From JAVBRA01 sp031548435 (lineage in GTDB: Bacteria; Bacteroidota; Bacteroidia; Bacteroidales; Rikenellaceae): a DNA stretch of 64,000 nucleotides. The translations under genes were made by a program, and so were the position numbers. Below the pieces are notes generated by a model. It saw nothing but the letters and a program-made list of their open reading frames with translations. It did no database searches and was not told the origin of the DNA. Positions 36,906 to 45,271 of this stretch are shown here, piece by piece (the first letter of the stretch is position 1; each line of letters opens with the position of its first letter). Where the stretch lies: contig JAVBRA010000023.1 in NCBI GenBank assembly GCA_031548435.1, positions 5,513 through 69,512 on the forward strand, in the 5' to 3' direction.

Positions 36906-38318
36906 TCAGTAACGGTAATGGTCGGCTTTATACGGCCCGTCGGCGTCCACACCGATGTAGGCGGCCTGCTCGGGAGTCAGCCGGGTCAGCTTCACGCCGA
37001 TCTGCTCCAGGTGCAGCCGCGCCACTTCTTCGTCGAGTTGCTTGGGCAGGCGGTAAACGCCAACCGCGTAATTCTTTTCCCACAGTTCGATCTGCGCCAG
37101 CGTCTGGTTGGTGAACGAGTTGCTCATCACAAACGACGGATGGCCCGTGGCGCAGCCCAGGTTCACCAGGCGTCCCTCGGCCAGCACAAAGATCGCCCGG
37201 CCGTCCCGGAAGACGTATTTGTCGACCTGCGGCTTGATGGTGATCTTCTCCACACCCTTGGCGCTGTTGAGGCGCTCCATCTGGATCTCGTTGTCGAAGT
37301 GGCCGATATTGCACACGATCGCCTGGTCTTTCATCCGCTGCATGTGCTCAAGGGTGATGATGTCCTTGTTGCCGGTGGTGGTCACATAAATGTTCCCCTC
37401 CTCCAGCGCATCCTCCAACTGTTTCACTTCGAAGCCCGCCATGGCCGCCTGCAAAGCGCAGATGGGATCGATTTCGGTGACGATCACGCGCGCCCCGTAC
37501 GAGCTCATGCTCGCGGCGCATCCCTTGCCCACGTCGCCGTAGCCGCACACGACCACCACCTTGCCGGCGATCATCACGTCCGTGGCCCGCTTGATGCCGT
37601 CGGCCAGCGACTCGCGGCAGCCGTACAGGTTGTCGAATTTGCTCTTGGTCACCGAGTCGTTGACATTGATGGCGGGCACCAGCAACATGCCGGCCTCCTG
37701 CATTTGGTACAGTCGGTGCACGCCGGTGGTGGTCTCTTCCGAAACGCCCTTCCATTCCGTTACCGTGCGGCTCCACTTCGAAGCATCTTCGGCCAAAATG
37801 GCGCGCAGGGTGTTGAGGATCACCCCCTCTTCCTGGCTCGACGGTTTGTAATCGAGCGTTTTTGCGTCTTTTTCAGCAGCAAATCCTTTGTGGATCAGCA
37901 AAGTGGCATCGCCCCCGTCGTCCACGATCAGGTTCGGGCCCTTGCCTCCGGGGAAACTCAGCGCCATCACCGTACACCACCAGTACTCTTCGAGCGTTTC
38001 GCCCTTCCAGGCAAACACCGGCACTCCCGTCTTGGCGATCGCCGCCGCCGCGTGGTCCTGCGTCGAGAAAATGTTGCAACTGCACCAGCGCACGTCGGCG
38101 CCCAATTCGGCCAGTGTCTCGATCAGCACGGCCGTCTGGATGGTCATATGCAGCGAGCCCATGATCCGCGCCCCTTTCAACGGCTTTTTCCCGCTGTATT
38201 TGCGGCGCACGGCCATCAGCCCGGGCATCTCCTTTTCGGCTATTTCAATCTCTTTTCGCCCCCAATCGGCCAGCGACAGGTCGGCCACTTTGTAGGGCAA
38301 CGTGTAGTCAAATTTCAT
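36906..38318 (-). CDS. ahcY: S-adenosyl-homocysteine hydrolase
   Basis: A 470-residue enzyme with the NAD-binding GYGDVGKGCAASM, SNIFSTQDHAAAAI and the C-terminal YKADHYRY. It splits S-adenosylhomocysteine to adenosine and homocysteine, relieving inhibition of methyltransferases. Length is normal for the bacterial long form. Its start overlaps the riboflavin kinase stop by 11 bp, so the two are translationally coupled. Confidence 0.97.
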   Translation of the reverse strand: MKFDYTLPYKVADLSLADWGRKEIEIAEKEMPGLMAVRRKYSGKKPLKGARIMGSLHMTIQTAVLIETLAELGADVRWCSCNIFSTQDHAAAAIAKTGVPVFAWKGETLEEYWWCTVMALSFPGGKGPNLIVDDGGDATLLIHKGFAAEKDAKTLDYKPSSQEEGVILNTLRAILAEDASKWSRTVTEWKGVSEETTTGVHRLYQMQEAGMLLVPAINVNDSVTKSKFDNLYGCRESLADGIKRATDVMIAGKVVVVCGYGDVGKGCAASMSSYGARVIVTEIDPICALQAAMAGFEVKQLEDALEEGNIYVTTTGNKDIITLEHMQRMKDQAIVCNIGHFDNEIQMERLNSAKGVEKITIKPQVDKYVFRDGRAIFVLAEGRLVNLGCATGHPSFVMSNSFTNQTLAQIELWEKNYAVGVYRLPKQLDEEVARLHLEQIGVKLTRLTPEQAAYIGVDADGPYKADHYRY

Positions 38319-38685
38319 GGTTCAGTATTTTTATCGCGTTTAATTTATCTTCTTCCATTTTGGCAACCAACTCTTCGACGGAGGCGAATTTTTCTTCTTT
38401 CCGGATGAATTTCACCAACACCACCGCAATTCGCTGCCCGTACAAATCACCCCTGAAGCCGATGATGTGGGCCTCGACCACCCGCCGGGGGTCGTCGGTC
38501 ACCGTGGGGCGCGATCCGATGTTGACCACCGCCGGCAAACGTTCTTCCGTTTCCAGCACAACGGTGGCGGCATACACCCCGTTGTCCGGGATCCCGCCTT
38601 TCACATCCACGTTGGCCGTGGGAAATCCCAGCCGGGCGCCCAACCCGTTGCCGCGAACCACCACTCCATCGATCTTGCGCTCCAT
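38308..38685 (-). CDS. Stand-alone riboflavin kinase domain
   Basis: A 125-residue protein equal to the C-terminal flavokinase domain of RibF: VVRGNGLGARLGFPTANV holds the G-F-P-T-A-N nucleotide and Mg-binding motif, and VVNIGSRPT and EAHIIGF complete the family pattern. It phosphorylates riboflavin to FMN. The FAD synthetase (adenylyltransferase) domain usually fused upstream is missing here, so FAD would need another enzyme. It overlaps ahcY by 11 bp. Confidence 0.88.
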   Translation of the reverse strand: MERKIDGVVVRGNGLGARLGFPTANVDVKGGIPDNGVYAATVVLETEERLPAVVNIGSRPTVTDDPRRVVEAHIIGFRGDLYGQRIAVVLVKFIRKEEKFASVEELVAKMEEDKLNAIKILNHEI

Positions 38686-38832
38686 AAAAATTTTCGGCTA
38701 ATATACGAAAGTTTATAAAAACAACCCGACGTCGCCGCCGAGGCGCATCTACGACAACCGCCCGGACAGATCCCTGCACACCGATCGCGCTTGCAGGGAC
38801 GGAAGCCGGCCGCGTCTCCATAGACGCATAAA

Positions 38833-38865
38833 AAAAGGTGCCTTTTATCAAAGACACCTTTTCAG
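38833..38865. terminator. Terminator after the small CxxC protein
   Basis: AAAAGGTG-CCTTT pairs with AAAG-CACCTTTT (38833-38845 with 38850-38862) with one mismatch and flanking A/T runs, consistent with a bidirectional terminator. Confidence 0.65.
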
Positions 38866-38879
38866 TTTACTTTTTCAGC

Positions 38880-39035
38880 TTACTCGCCGGCCTCGTGGTT
38901 GTGGAATGCCATAGTCAGCATAAAGTCTATGGTCATCAACTCGTGATCGTTCTCGCACTCGGAACACAACAGGGAAAAGTCGTTTTCGTGCGGAACCGGC
39001 TCAACCGGCAACGATGCATCGTTTGTTTCAGACAT
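38880..39035 (-). CDS. 51-residue acidic CxxC protein
   Basis: This short frame, not long enough to stand out, starts at an ATG at 39035 and reads M-S-E-T-N-D-A-S then VPHENDFSLLCSECENDHE and ends in FHNHEAGE. It is acidic, with a single CxxC (C24, C27) and several His that could bind a metal. It has a terminator on its 3' side. No family is recognised; it may be a small Bacteroidota-restricted protein. Evidence is the frame, the terminator and the otherwise empty gap. Confidence 0.5.
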   Translation of the reverse strand: MSETNDASLPVEPVPHENDFSLLCSECENDHELMTIDFMLTMAFHNHEAGE

Positions 39036-39138
39036 AGGCAGTCGGATTAAATCGTTATATAAAAAAGAACGGCTGCCCCATCCATATATTATGCCTCGTT
39101 CCGATTTTTCTGTTAAATTAGAAACAGTTTAAACTTTT

Positions 39139-40068
39139 TCATTCGGACGCCACCTGTTTTATGTTGTCCGAAAGCGAGACCCGGCTGTACCCGGCCGCCA
39201 GTTGGTGCGGAATCCGCAACTCGTGCTTCAGTCCTTCGGGGCAGGTCAGGCTGACCGTTAACGAATCGCACGCACCGGGAAAATCGATGCGGCTCACATA
39301 CGTGTCCGAGATCGTCTCTTCGGCGGTTCCCTTCACCGACCCTTCGATGTTGAGTTTGCCGATGTGCGTCTGTTCGTTCACATACAGGCTGAAACCCGCC
39401 TCTTCCAGTTGCAGGTCGGCGTCGAGGGCTTTGGCGTTGCGCCCCTCGAACCGCAACGCGCCCTTTTCAGACAACACTTTCAGGTTCACGTACTCAACCG
39501 GTTGACTTTCGTCCAGACAGGCCATTTCAAGGCGCAGCCGGGTGTCGCCCATCTCTACGTTCAGGTTCGGCACGTCGGTCGACACGTGGTAGTAACTGTC
39601 CGATGTCGGCACTTTCAGCGACAGCGCCCCGAACCCGTAAATCTGCGCGTCGGGATAATCGTCGAGGCTTACCTGCCGCGGGTCTTCCGGCATGAAAATG
39701 TAAAGGGGCACGGCATTCCCCCTGACCGCCGCCCAACCACCCCACTCCAGGATCAGGGTGTCGCCTTGTTGGCTGAACTGGACGTTTTGGTAGAAATCTT
39801 TGCCATACACCAGTTCGAATTTCTCGCCCTTGGCCAGCATCACCGGGTAAGACGCGTTAAGCCTGACGTGCGTGAACGGCTTCAGGTCAATCTGTTCGAA
39901 TCCGTCGCCTTGCAGCAATTCGTGCAGTTCGGCCACCGTTTTCCGGCTTTTCAACGCATCGACCCGCTTGACAACCGCCGCCGAATGGAGGCCGTGCCGG
40001 CCCAACAGCCCCACGATAACGACCCCGAAAGCGATCAGCAGTTTGGTAGACAATCTTATTTTTCTCAT
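39139..40068 (-). CDS. Membrane-anchored GIN-like beta-helix protein
   Basis: A 309-residue protein with one N-terminal membrane helix (about residues 8-25) and a long beta-rich region. FEQIDLKPFTHVRLNASYPVM and the repeating short strands resemble DUF2807 (head GIN) domains, which often occur beside regulators or transporters in Bacteroidota; this label is tentative. The frame extends upstream to 40362, but the ATG at 40068 overlaps the GntR stop (ATGA), giving translational coupling. Last gene of the ABC/GntR operon. Confidence 0.7.
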   Translation of the reverse strand: MRKIRLSTKLLIAFGVVIVGLLGRHGLHSAAVVKRVDALKSRKTVAELHELLQGDGFEQIDLKPFTHVRLNASYPVMLAKGEKFELVYGKDFYQNVQFSQQGDTLILEWGGWAAVRGNAVPLYIFMPEDPRQVSLDDYPDAQIYGFGALSLKVPTSDSYYHVSTDVPNLNVEMGDTRLRLEMACLDESQPVEYVNLKVLSEKGALRFEGRNAKALDADLQLEEAGFSLYVNEQTHIGKLNIEGSVKGTAEETISDTYVSRIDFPGACDSLTVSLTCPEGLKHELRIPHQLAAGYSRVSLSDNIKQVASE

Positions 40069-40436
40069 GGTTTCCTCTTTTTTAGGTACGACTGGTACAG
40101 CGCGGCAATCTCCTCGAACGGGACGCCAAGCAGCGTGATGGTGTTGAAAAACGACGGCAGCTCCTGCTCGATGAACGCGCCCTTGCGGTCGGCGGCCACC
40201 AGTGCGGGGGCCTCGGCCGAGACGAAATAGCCGATGCCGCGCTTGTTGTAGATGATCTGCTGCTGTTGCAGCAACTCGTAGGTACGCGCCACGGTGTTGG
40301 GATTCACCTCCATGGCCACGGCCAGGTCGCGCACCGAGGGAATGCGCTCGTCGGGACTCCACTCCCCGCGCATCACCTTCTCTTTGACAATGTCGGCTAT
40401 CTGGAGATAGATAGCCTGGTTCTGTGCAAATTGCAT
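40065..40436 (-). CDS. GntR-family regulator, YtrA type
   Basis: A 123-residue protein: a winged helix (PSVRDLAVAMEVNPNTVARTYELLQ) with a short C-terminal helical tail, the layout of the YtrA subfamily rather than the FadR or HutC groups. Such regulators usually repress their own ABC transporter operon. The permease stop is 3 bp upstream, and the GIN-like gene overlaps the stop codon by 4 bp. The start at 40436 (MQFAQNQ) gives the full domain. A candidate operator lies at the operon promoter. Confidence 0.92.
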   Translation of the reverse strand: MQFAQNQAIYLQIADIVKEKVMRGEWSPDERIPSVRDLAVAMEVNPNTVARTYELLQQQQIIYNKRGIGYFVSAEAPALVAADRKGAFIEQELPSFFNTITLLGVPFEEIAALYQSYLKKRKP

Positions 40437-40438
40437 CG

Positions 40439-41215
40439 TCAGACGGTTTTTTCGTTGAATCGTATTTTCGATATCACAAGCATCGTAAGCCCCAACGCAA
40501 ACAACCCCCACGTGGTAGCCTCCGGCGTCACAAACAGAGCGACATCGACCCCGTGATCACTGATCTGGAACGGATTGACCGACGCGGGCAGATGCCCCGA
40601 GCCCAGGAAGTAAAAGAACGACATCACGGGCGATATCAAAAAGCCCGCCACCACCAGAACGATCGCCACCTTGGCCGCCACCGCCTTGCGGAACACCATG
40701 TTCCCTAACAGCAGCGCCGACACGGCAAAAAACCATATCGACACGAACATCAGGAAAATGCTCTTGCTATATTCGTTCCAATCGATCCACGAGGAAAAAT
40801 TGGTCGGATAAACGCCTCCCATCAGGTGGCTGCAGTCGATGGCCGCTTTTGAAAACAGCAGAAAGAAAGAGAGCCCCATCACAGGATACACGATCACCGA
40901 CCAAATGAACTTGGCCACATACTTCTCCGACGAGGTGGCCGGCAGCATCAGCAGCGACTGCAACCGGGCTTTCTTGCGCACATCCCCGAAATGCATGACA
41001 ATCACATTCAACTGCATCACCCCGAGCACCATTGCGCACACAAAGGCCGCAACTTCAACCACCAGGGGATTCCGCCCCATCGACACCACCCCCGCCAGAT
41101 AAATGACGGCCGCGGCAACCACCCCTCCCCATAGATAGAGATATCGTCTTTGATTGACCAGAAATTCGTTTGCGAACAACTTGCCCAAACGAAAGAAGCT
41201 GAAATTATTTCCCAT
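40439..41215 (-). CDS. ABC transporter permease
   Basis: A 258-residue polytopic protein with about six membrane helices: RRYLYLWGGVVAAAVIYLAG, then a DVRKKARLQSLLMLPATSSEK cytoplasmic segment seen in ABC-2-type permeases, and further helices to the C-terminus. The ATG at 41215 (MGNNFSFF) overlaps the ATPase stop by 11 bp; a start at 41227 is also open. With the ATPase it forms an exporter-type ABC system; the substrate is unknown. Confidence 0.85.
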   Translation of the reverse strand: MGNNFSFFRLGKLFANEFLVNQRRYLYLWGGVVAAAVIYLAGVVSMGRNPLVVEVAAFVCAMVLGVMQLNVIVMHFGDVRKKARLQSLLMLPATSSEKYVAKFIWSVIVYPVMGLSFFLLFSKAAIDCSHLMGGVYPTNFSSWIDWNEYSKSIFLMFVSIWFFAVSALLLGNMVFRKAVAAKVAIVLVVAGFLISPVMSFFYFLGSGHLPASVNPFQISDHGVDVALFVTPEATTWGLFALGLTMLVISKIRFNEKTV

Positions 41216-42068
41216 AATCCGAATCATTCATGTTTGTAAATACTTCTCCGATGCGATCCTTGCCGTTGACCACGGCGTTGAACAACAGTTCCATGTCGAT
41301 GCGCGAGGGCTGCCCGCCGGTATTGGGCGCAAGGGCCTTGCCTCCGCCGAGCACGCCGGGTTCGTCGTAGAGCATCCCCGCCGGACGGTCGTCGCCGCTG
41401 TATTGACAAAAATGCAGCCGGTCGGCGATCTCTTCCACCGTGCGGTTGAACAGGATGCGGCGGTCGTCGAGCACGATCACCCCGTCGATCAGGTTTTCGA
41501 GATCGCGCACCTGGTGGGTCGAGATCAGGATCACCCGCTCGTCGGAAGCCGCCGCGGCGATCAGCCGCCGGAACGTCGTCTTCGAAGGGATGTCGAGCCC
41601 GTTGGTCGGTTCGTCCATCAGCAGGATCTTCGTGTTGCAGGCCAGGGCGAAAGCGATGAACGCCTTTTTGCGCTGCCCCATCGACATTTTGTGCATCCTG
41701 TGCTGCGGATCGACCTCCAGTTCCTTGAGGTAAGAGGCAAAATCCGCGTCACTGAACCGGGGATAGAACCCCGCATAGAGCGAGGCGTACTGCCGCGGCG
41801 ACACCTCGGGCACATAAAACTCCTCGGGCACCACAAATACCTCTTGCAGAAAGCCCACCCGGCGCCGGGACGGATCGTATCCGTTCACCCCGATGCTTCC
41901 GCCGCAGGGGGCCAGCAGTCCCGCCATCAGGTTCAGCAGCGTGGTCTTCCCCGCCCCGTTCTTGCCCAGCAATCCGTAGATATGCCCCGGCGCAATGGAA
42001 AGATCCAGCCCGGCAAACAGGGTTCCCCGCCGTCCGTAGGAAAAATCCAGGTTTGAAATAGTAATCAT
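41205..42068 (-). CDS. ABC transporter ATP-binding protein
   Basis: A 287-residue ATPase with Walker A GLLGKNGAGKTTLLNLMAG, signature MSMGQRKKAFIAF, Walker B ILLMDEPTNGLD and a switch His in ISTHQVRDLE. The short N-terminus and the LxNLMAGLLAPxGG spacing fit the ABC-2/YtrB-like subgroup. It is the first gene of the operon and is preceded by a strong promoter and a palindrome. Confidence 0.94.
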   Translation of the reverse strand: MITISNLDFSYGRRGTLFAGLDLSIAPGHIYGLLGKNGAGKTTLLNLMAGLLAPCGGSIGVNGYDPSRRRVGFLQEVFVVPEEFYVPEVSPRQYASLYAGFYPRFSDADFASYLKELEVDPQHRMHKMSMGQRKKAFIAFALACNTKILLMDEPTNGLDIPSKTTFRRLIAAAASDERVILISTHQVRDLENLIDGVIVLDDRRILFNRTVEEIADRLHFCQYSGDDRPAGMLYDEPGVLGGGKALAPNTGGQPSRIDMELLFNAVVNGKDRIGEVFTNMNDSDYGK

Positions 42069-42074
42069 AGTTTT

Positions 42075-42098
42075 AGTGTATTGATGTATTAGTACACT
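42075..42098 (-). promoter_or_regulatory. Candidate GntR operator
   Basis: A 24-bp imperfect palindrome, AGTGTA at one end and TACACT at the other, with 9 of 12 bases matching between half-sites. It sits between the -7 box and the ATPase start, overlapping the predicted transcription start, where the operon's YtrA-type repressor would block initiation. Similar AGTGTA/TACACT sites are known for the YtrA group. Confidence 0.55.
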
Positions 42099-42099
42099 G

Positions 42100-42130
42100 C
42101 AAATGTAATCATGATTTTCGGATCTCCAAA
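42100..42130 (-). promoter_or_regulatory. Promoter of the ABC/GntR operon
   Basis: On the minus strand TACATTTG (42107-42100) is a perfect -7 box with TTTG (42130-42127) exactly 19 bp upstream, the best promoter match in the window. Confidence 0.75.
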
Positions 42131-42288
42131 TTTTTTTCGCACTTTTTTTGAATATTTTTCATTCAAGATGTGCATGTTATTATATATCAAACAATTAGAG
42201 TTACACAACGAAATCCCGGAACGATGGCATGGGAATTGTAGTTGTTGGGGTTCCCCACAAGGGGGAGCTCATACATAAAATCCAGGTT

Positions 42289-42933
42289 ATGAAAAAGACC
42301 GCATTCATTCTGCTGATCAACTTACTTTTAATAAATTGCGTTATGGCAAAGACTTTTGAACTGTTCAAACTGCCCTATGCGGCCGACGCCCTTGAGCCGG
42401 CCATTGGCAAAGAGACCGTGGAGTATCACTACGGCAAACACGTGCAAACCTACGTGAACAACCTCAACGGGCTGATCCCCGGAACCGAGTTCGAGAACAT
42501 GGAACTGGAAGAGATCGTCGCCAAATCGGACGGGGCCGTCTTCAACAACGCCGCCCAGATTTGGAACCACCAGTTTTATTTTTACACCTTCTGCCCGCCT
42601 TCGACCGGCGGCGCTCCCACGGGCGATCTGGCCAGGGCCATCGATGCGGCGTTCGGCAGCTTCGACAACTTCAAGAAAGAGTTTGCGGCCGCCTCGGCGT
42701 CCATTTTCGGGTCGGGATGGAGCTGGCTGGTGAAAGACAACGCCGGCAAGCTGAGCATTCTGAAAGAAGGCAACGCCGGCAATCCGGTCAAGGCGGGGCT
42801 CACCGCGCTTCTGGCCATCGACGTGTGGGAACATGCCTACTACATCGACTACCGCAACCGCCGGGCCGACCACATCAACGCCATCTGGGATATCATCGAC
42901 TGGAAGGTGGTTGAAAAAAGATACGCTCAATAA
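42289..42933 (+). CDS. Fe-type superoxide dismutase with signal peptide
   Basis: A 214-residue SOD preceded by a hydrophobic N-terminal segment MKKTAFILLINLLLINCVMA, a likely signal peptide ending before KTFELFKLPYA, where cytosolic SODs start. Metal ligands are H47, H94, D178 and H182, and Q90 in NNAAQIWNH fits Fe or cambialistic enzymes. It converts superoxide to peroxide. An internal ATG (MAKTFEL) would give a normal cytosolic form, so dual localisation is possible. The FMN reductase and ferrochelatase genes follow on the same strand. Confidence 0.92.
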   Translation: MKKTAFILLINLLLINCVMAKTFELFKLPYAADALEPAIGKETVEYHYGKHVQTYVNNLNGLIPGTEFENMELEEIVAKSDGAVFNNAAQIWNHQFYFYTFCPPSTGGAPTGDLARAIDAAFGSFDNFKKEFAAASASIFGSGWSWLVKDNAGKLSILKEGNAGNPVKAGLTALLAIDVWEHAYYIDYRNRRADHINAIWDIIDWKVVEKRYAQ

Positions 42934-42952
42934 CAGGAAAATAAGCTAAATT

Positions 42953-43037
42953 TGGAGCCGCAGGCTCTTTTGTTATCGGAGGGAACCCCAAACAAGCAGA
43001 ATGAGGTTGTCGCCGGCAAAAGGGTTTGCGGCTCCTC
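42953..43037 (+). ncRNA. Structured leader between the SOD and FMN reductase genes
   Basis: GGAGCCGCA...CTTTTG (42955-42973) pairs with CAAAAG...TGCGGCTCC (43017-43035) as 9 plus 6 bp around a 4-nt internal loop. It could be an attenuator, a terminator or part of a repeat family; the same GAGCCGCAGGCT motif recurs in inverted form near 59450. No known riboswitch core was recognised. Confidence 0.4.
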
Positions 43038-43059
43038 TTTAAATTTAAAGATAAACGCC

Positions 43060-43599
43060 ATGCCATACAACGTATTGACCCTCGTCGGAGGCATCAGCAG
43101 CACCTCGATCAACAAACGGCTTTTTGCCGAAATGGTCAAGGCCAACGACACCGGGCTCCGGTTCACCATGTTCGACATCGCCTCGCTGCCGTTCTTCTCG
43201 CAGGACATCGAACTCACCCCCCCGGCCGCGGTGATGAAACTGAAAGAGATGGCCCGGGCCGCCGATGCCGTTTTAATCGTCACCCCCGAGTACAACCGGT
43301 CGATTCCCGGCGTGCTTAAAAACGCGCTCGACTGGGGGTCGCGCCCTCCCGCCGACAACTGCTGGAATGGCAAACCGGCGGCCATCAGCGGCGCATCGAG
43401 CGGGGCCATCGGCACGTTCGGGGCGCAACAACACCTGCGCAACATCTGCTCGTCCCTCAATATGCACGTGATGAGCCAGCCCGAGGCCTACATCAACTTC
43501 CCCGCCTCGGCCGACGCCAATGGGCTGAACGAGAGATCGGTCGCGTTCATCCGGAAATTTCTGGGAAGCTTCGAGCAATGGATCGGCACGTTTAAATGA
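43060..43599 (+). CDS. NADPH-dependent FMN reductase
   Basis: A 179-residue flavodoxin-fold protein. GGISSTSINKRLFAEMV binds FMN phosphate, and ITPEYNRSIPGVLKNALDWGSRP is the classic YieF/ChrR/SsuE motif. Members reduce FMN, quinones or metal ions with NAD(P)H. The ATG at 43060 begins MPYNVLTLVGG; the upstream frame overlaps a hairpin. Its stop overlaps the ferrochelatase start (ATGA), so the two are coupled. Confidence 0.9.
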   Translation: MPYNVLTLVGGISSTSINKRLFAEMVKANDTGLRFTMFDIASLPFFSQDIELTPPAAVMKLKEMARAADAVLIVTPEYNRSIPGVLKNALDWGSRPPADNCWNGKPAAISGASSGAIGTFGAQQHLRNICSSLNMHVMSQPEAYINFPASADANGLNERSVAFIRKFLGSFEQWIGTFK

Positions 43600-44624
43600 A
43601 CCTGCGCCGCAACGAAATAAGAACGGGGGAAATCGCCAACCTCCACCGGTTCGAAGGGAGCATCGGACGGGAGAGCATTTTGGCGCTTTTCAACGTCGGG
43701 TCGCCGGAAAGCTGCGACAAAAGAGGCATCCGGCGATTCCTCCGCAGATTCCTCACCGACAAATACGTGATCGGCCTTCCGGCCGTCTTCCGGCATTTGC
43801 TCGTGCGGGCGATCATCATCCCGCTCCGGTGGCGGCGATCCCTCGGAAACTACCGCCGGATATGGACGCCGGAAGGCCCGCCGCTCACCGCCGGGATGGA
43901 ACGCCTGGCCGCGCGCCTGCGTGAGGAACTGTCCGTTCCGGTAATTGCCGTCCCGCGCTACGGGACAATCCCGTTGCACAAAACGTTGCGGGAGATCCGG
44001 AAGAAAAACCCGCAGGCCGACCGCATCGTATTTCTGCTGCTGTACCCGCAATACGCCTCGTCGATTACGGCAACGGCCATCGAATACATCCACCGGCAAT
44101 GGAAACGATCGGATTGCGGGCTCGGGCTGCAACTGATCGCTCAGTACCACGACCACCCGGCCTACATCGGCGCGCTGGCCGCTTCCATCCGTCCGGCGAT
44201 GCGCAACCGGGCGCACCTGCTGTTCAGCTACCACAGCATCCCGGAGCGGCAGAACGACCGCTCGGCATCGATCGACCCCGCCAACGACTACCGCCGGCAG
44301 ACCGTCCGCACTTCGGAACTGACGGCCGCCCGCCTGGAACTGGAAAAAAACGGCTATTCCACCGCCTATCAGTCGGCCATGAAAGGAAAATGGCTCTCCC
44401 CATCCACGAAAGAGACGCTCGCCGCTTTAGCCGGGCGTGGCATTCGGGACATCGTCGCCATATCACCCGGGTTCGCCGTCGAGAACCTCGAAACACTGGC
44501 CGACCTCGGCCAACAGGCGAGTGAGGCTTTCCTCTCGGCCGGAGGCAGTTCGTTCACAAGGGTTCCCTGCCTCGACGCATCGGACGAAGCGGCGGTGTTC
44601 ATCAAAACGCTTCTGGGCAGGTAG
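43596..44624 (+). CDS. hemH: Ferrochelatase
   Basis: A 342-residue HemH with LALFNVGSPES, the substrate groove YGTIPLHKTL, LLFSYHSIPERQ (H213) and ISPGFAVENLETLADL (E299). It inserts ferrous iron into protoporphyrin IX, the last step of haem synthesis. No other haem-synthesis gene is in the window; gut Bacteroidales often take up porphyrin rather than make it. It overlaps the FMN reductase stop by 4 bp. Confidence 0.93.
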   Translation: MNLRRNEIRTGEIANLHRFEGSIGRESILALFNVGSPESCDKRGIRRFLRRFLTDKYVIGLPAVFRHLLVRAIIIPLRWRRSLGNYRRIWTPEGPPLTAGMERLAARLREELSVPVIAVPRYGTIPLHKTLREIRKKNPQADRIVFLLLYPQYASSITATAIEYIHRQWKRSDCGLGLQLIAQYHDHPAYIGALAASIRPAMRNRAHLLFSYHSIPERQNDRSASIDPANDYRRQTVRTSELTAARLELEKNGYSTAYQSAMKGKWLSPSTKETLAALAGRGIRDIVAISPGFAVENLETLADLGQQASEAFLSAGGSSFTRVPCLDASDEAAVFIKTLLGR

Positions 44625-44626
44625 CG

Positions 44627-45169
44627 CTACCTGGACACCAACAACCCATCGGCCACCTTGACGGCCGTTTCCGGGCCCTTCAGCCGTTCAAGCAACTCCA
44701 GCGCAAACGGAAGGGTCAGCCCCGGCCCCCGTCCGGTGATGATGTTGCCGTCGACCACCACATCTTCCTCTGTGATGATCGCCCCGTCGAGATACCCCTC
44801 GAATCCGGGATAGCACGTCGCCCGGCGGCCGCGCAGCAGCCCCAACCCGCCCAAAACCATCGGCGCGGCACAGATGGCGGCGATCCATCCTCCTTTGGCG
44901 GCAAATGCCCCCACTTCCCTTTTCAACCCATCGTGCTCGTTGATTTTCACCGTTCCGCCGGGCAGCACCAACATCTCCGCCTGTGAAAAATCGACGTCGG
45001 CAAACAGCGCGTCGGCCCCCGTCTCAATCCCGTGCGACCCGACAACCGTTTCCTGCCCGGTCAGCGACACCGACATCACACTCACCCCGCCGCGGCGCAG
45101 CACGTCGAGCGTCCCGAGGGCCTCGATCTCTTCAAAGCCGTCGGTTAAAAACAAAAATACCTGTCCCAT
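44627..45169 (-). CDS. DJ-1/PfpI family protein
   Basis: A 180-residue protein with FLFLTDGFEEIEALGTLDVLRR, VLPGG and AAICAAPMVLG, the last holding the nucleophilic cysteine of the DJ-1 clan. It resembles YajL/ThiJ proteins with chaperone or glyoxalase-III activity. The ATG at 45169 follows an AAGGGAA stretch and gives the right N-terminus; the longer frame to 45328 is rejected. It is convergent with hemH, only 2 bp apart. Confidence 0.88.
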   Translation of the reverse strand: MGQVFLFLTDGFEEIEALGTLDVLRRGGVSVMSVSLTGQETVVGSHGIETGADALFADVDFSQAEMLVLPGGTVKINEHDGLKREVGAFAAKGGWIAAICAAPMVLGGLGLLRGRRATCYPGFEGYLDGAIITEEDVVVDGNIITGRGPGLTLPFALELLERLKGPETAVKVADGLLVSR

Positions 45170-45239
45170 ATTCCCTTCTTCTATTTCGTTATTTTTACCC
45201 GGATCTAAAAATAACAAAAACCGTACGATTTTAAAAATA

Positions 45240-45271
45240 TTTGCACGAAAAGAAATAAACGCATATATTTG
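45240..45271 (+). promoter_or_regulatory. Promoter of the ExbB/ExbD operon
   Basis: TTTG at 45240-45243 and TATATTTG at 45264-45271, 20 bp apart, form a full Bacteroidota promoter. The leader to the ATG is about 130 nt and contains an 8-bp hairpin (45312-45333, GCGATGCC with GGCATTGC). Confidence 0.7.
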
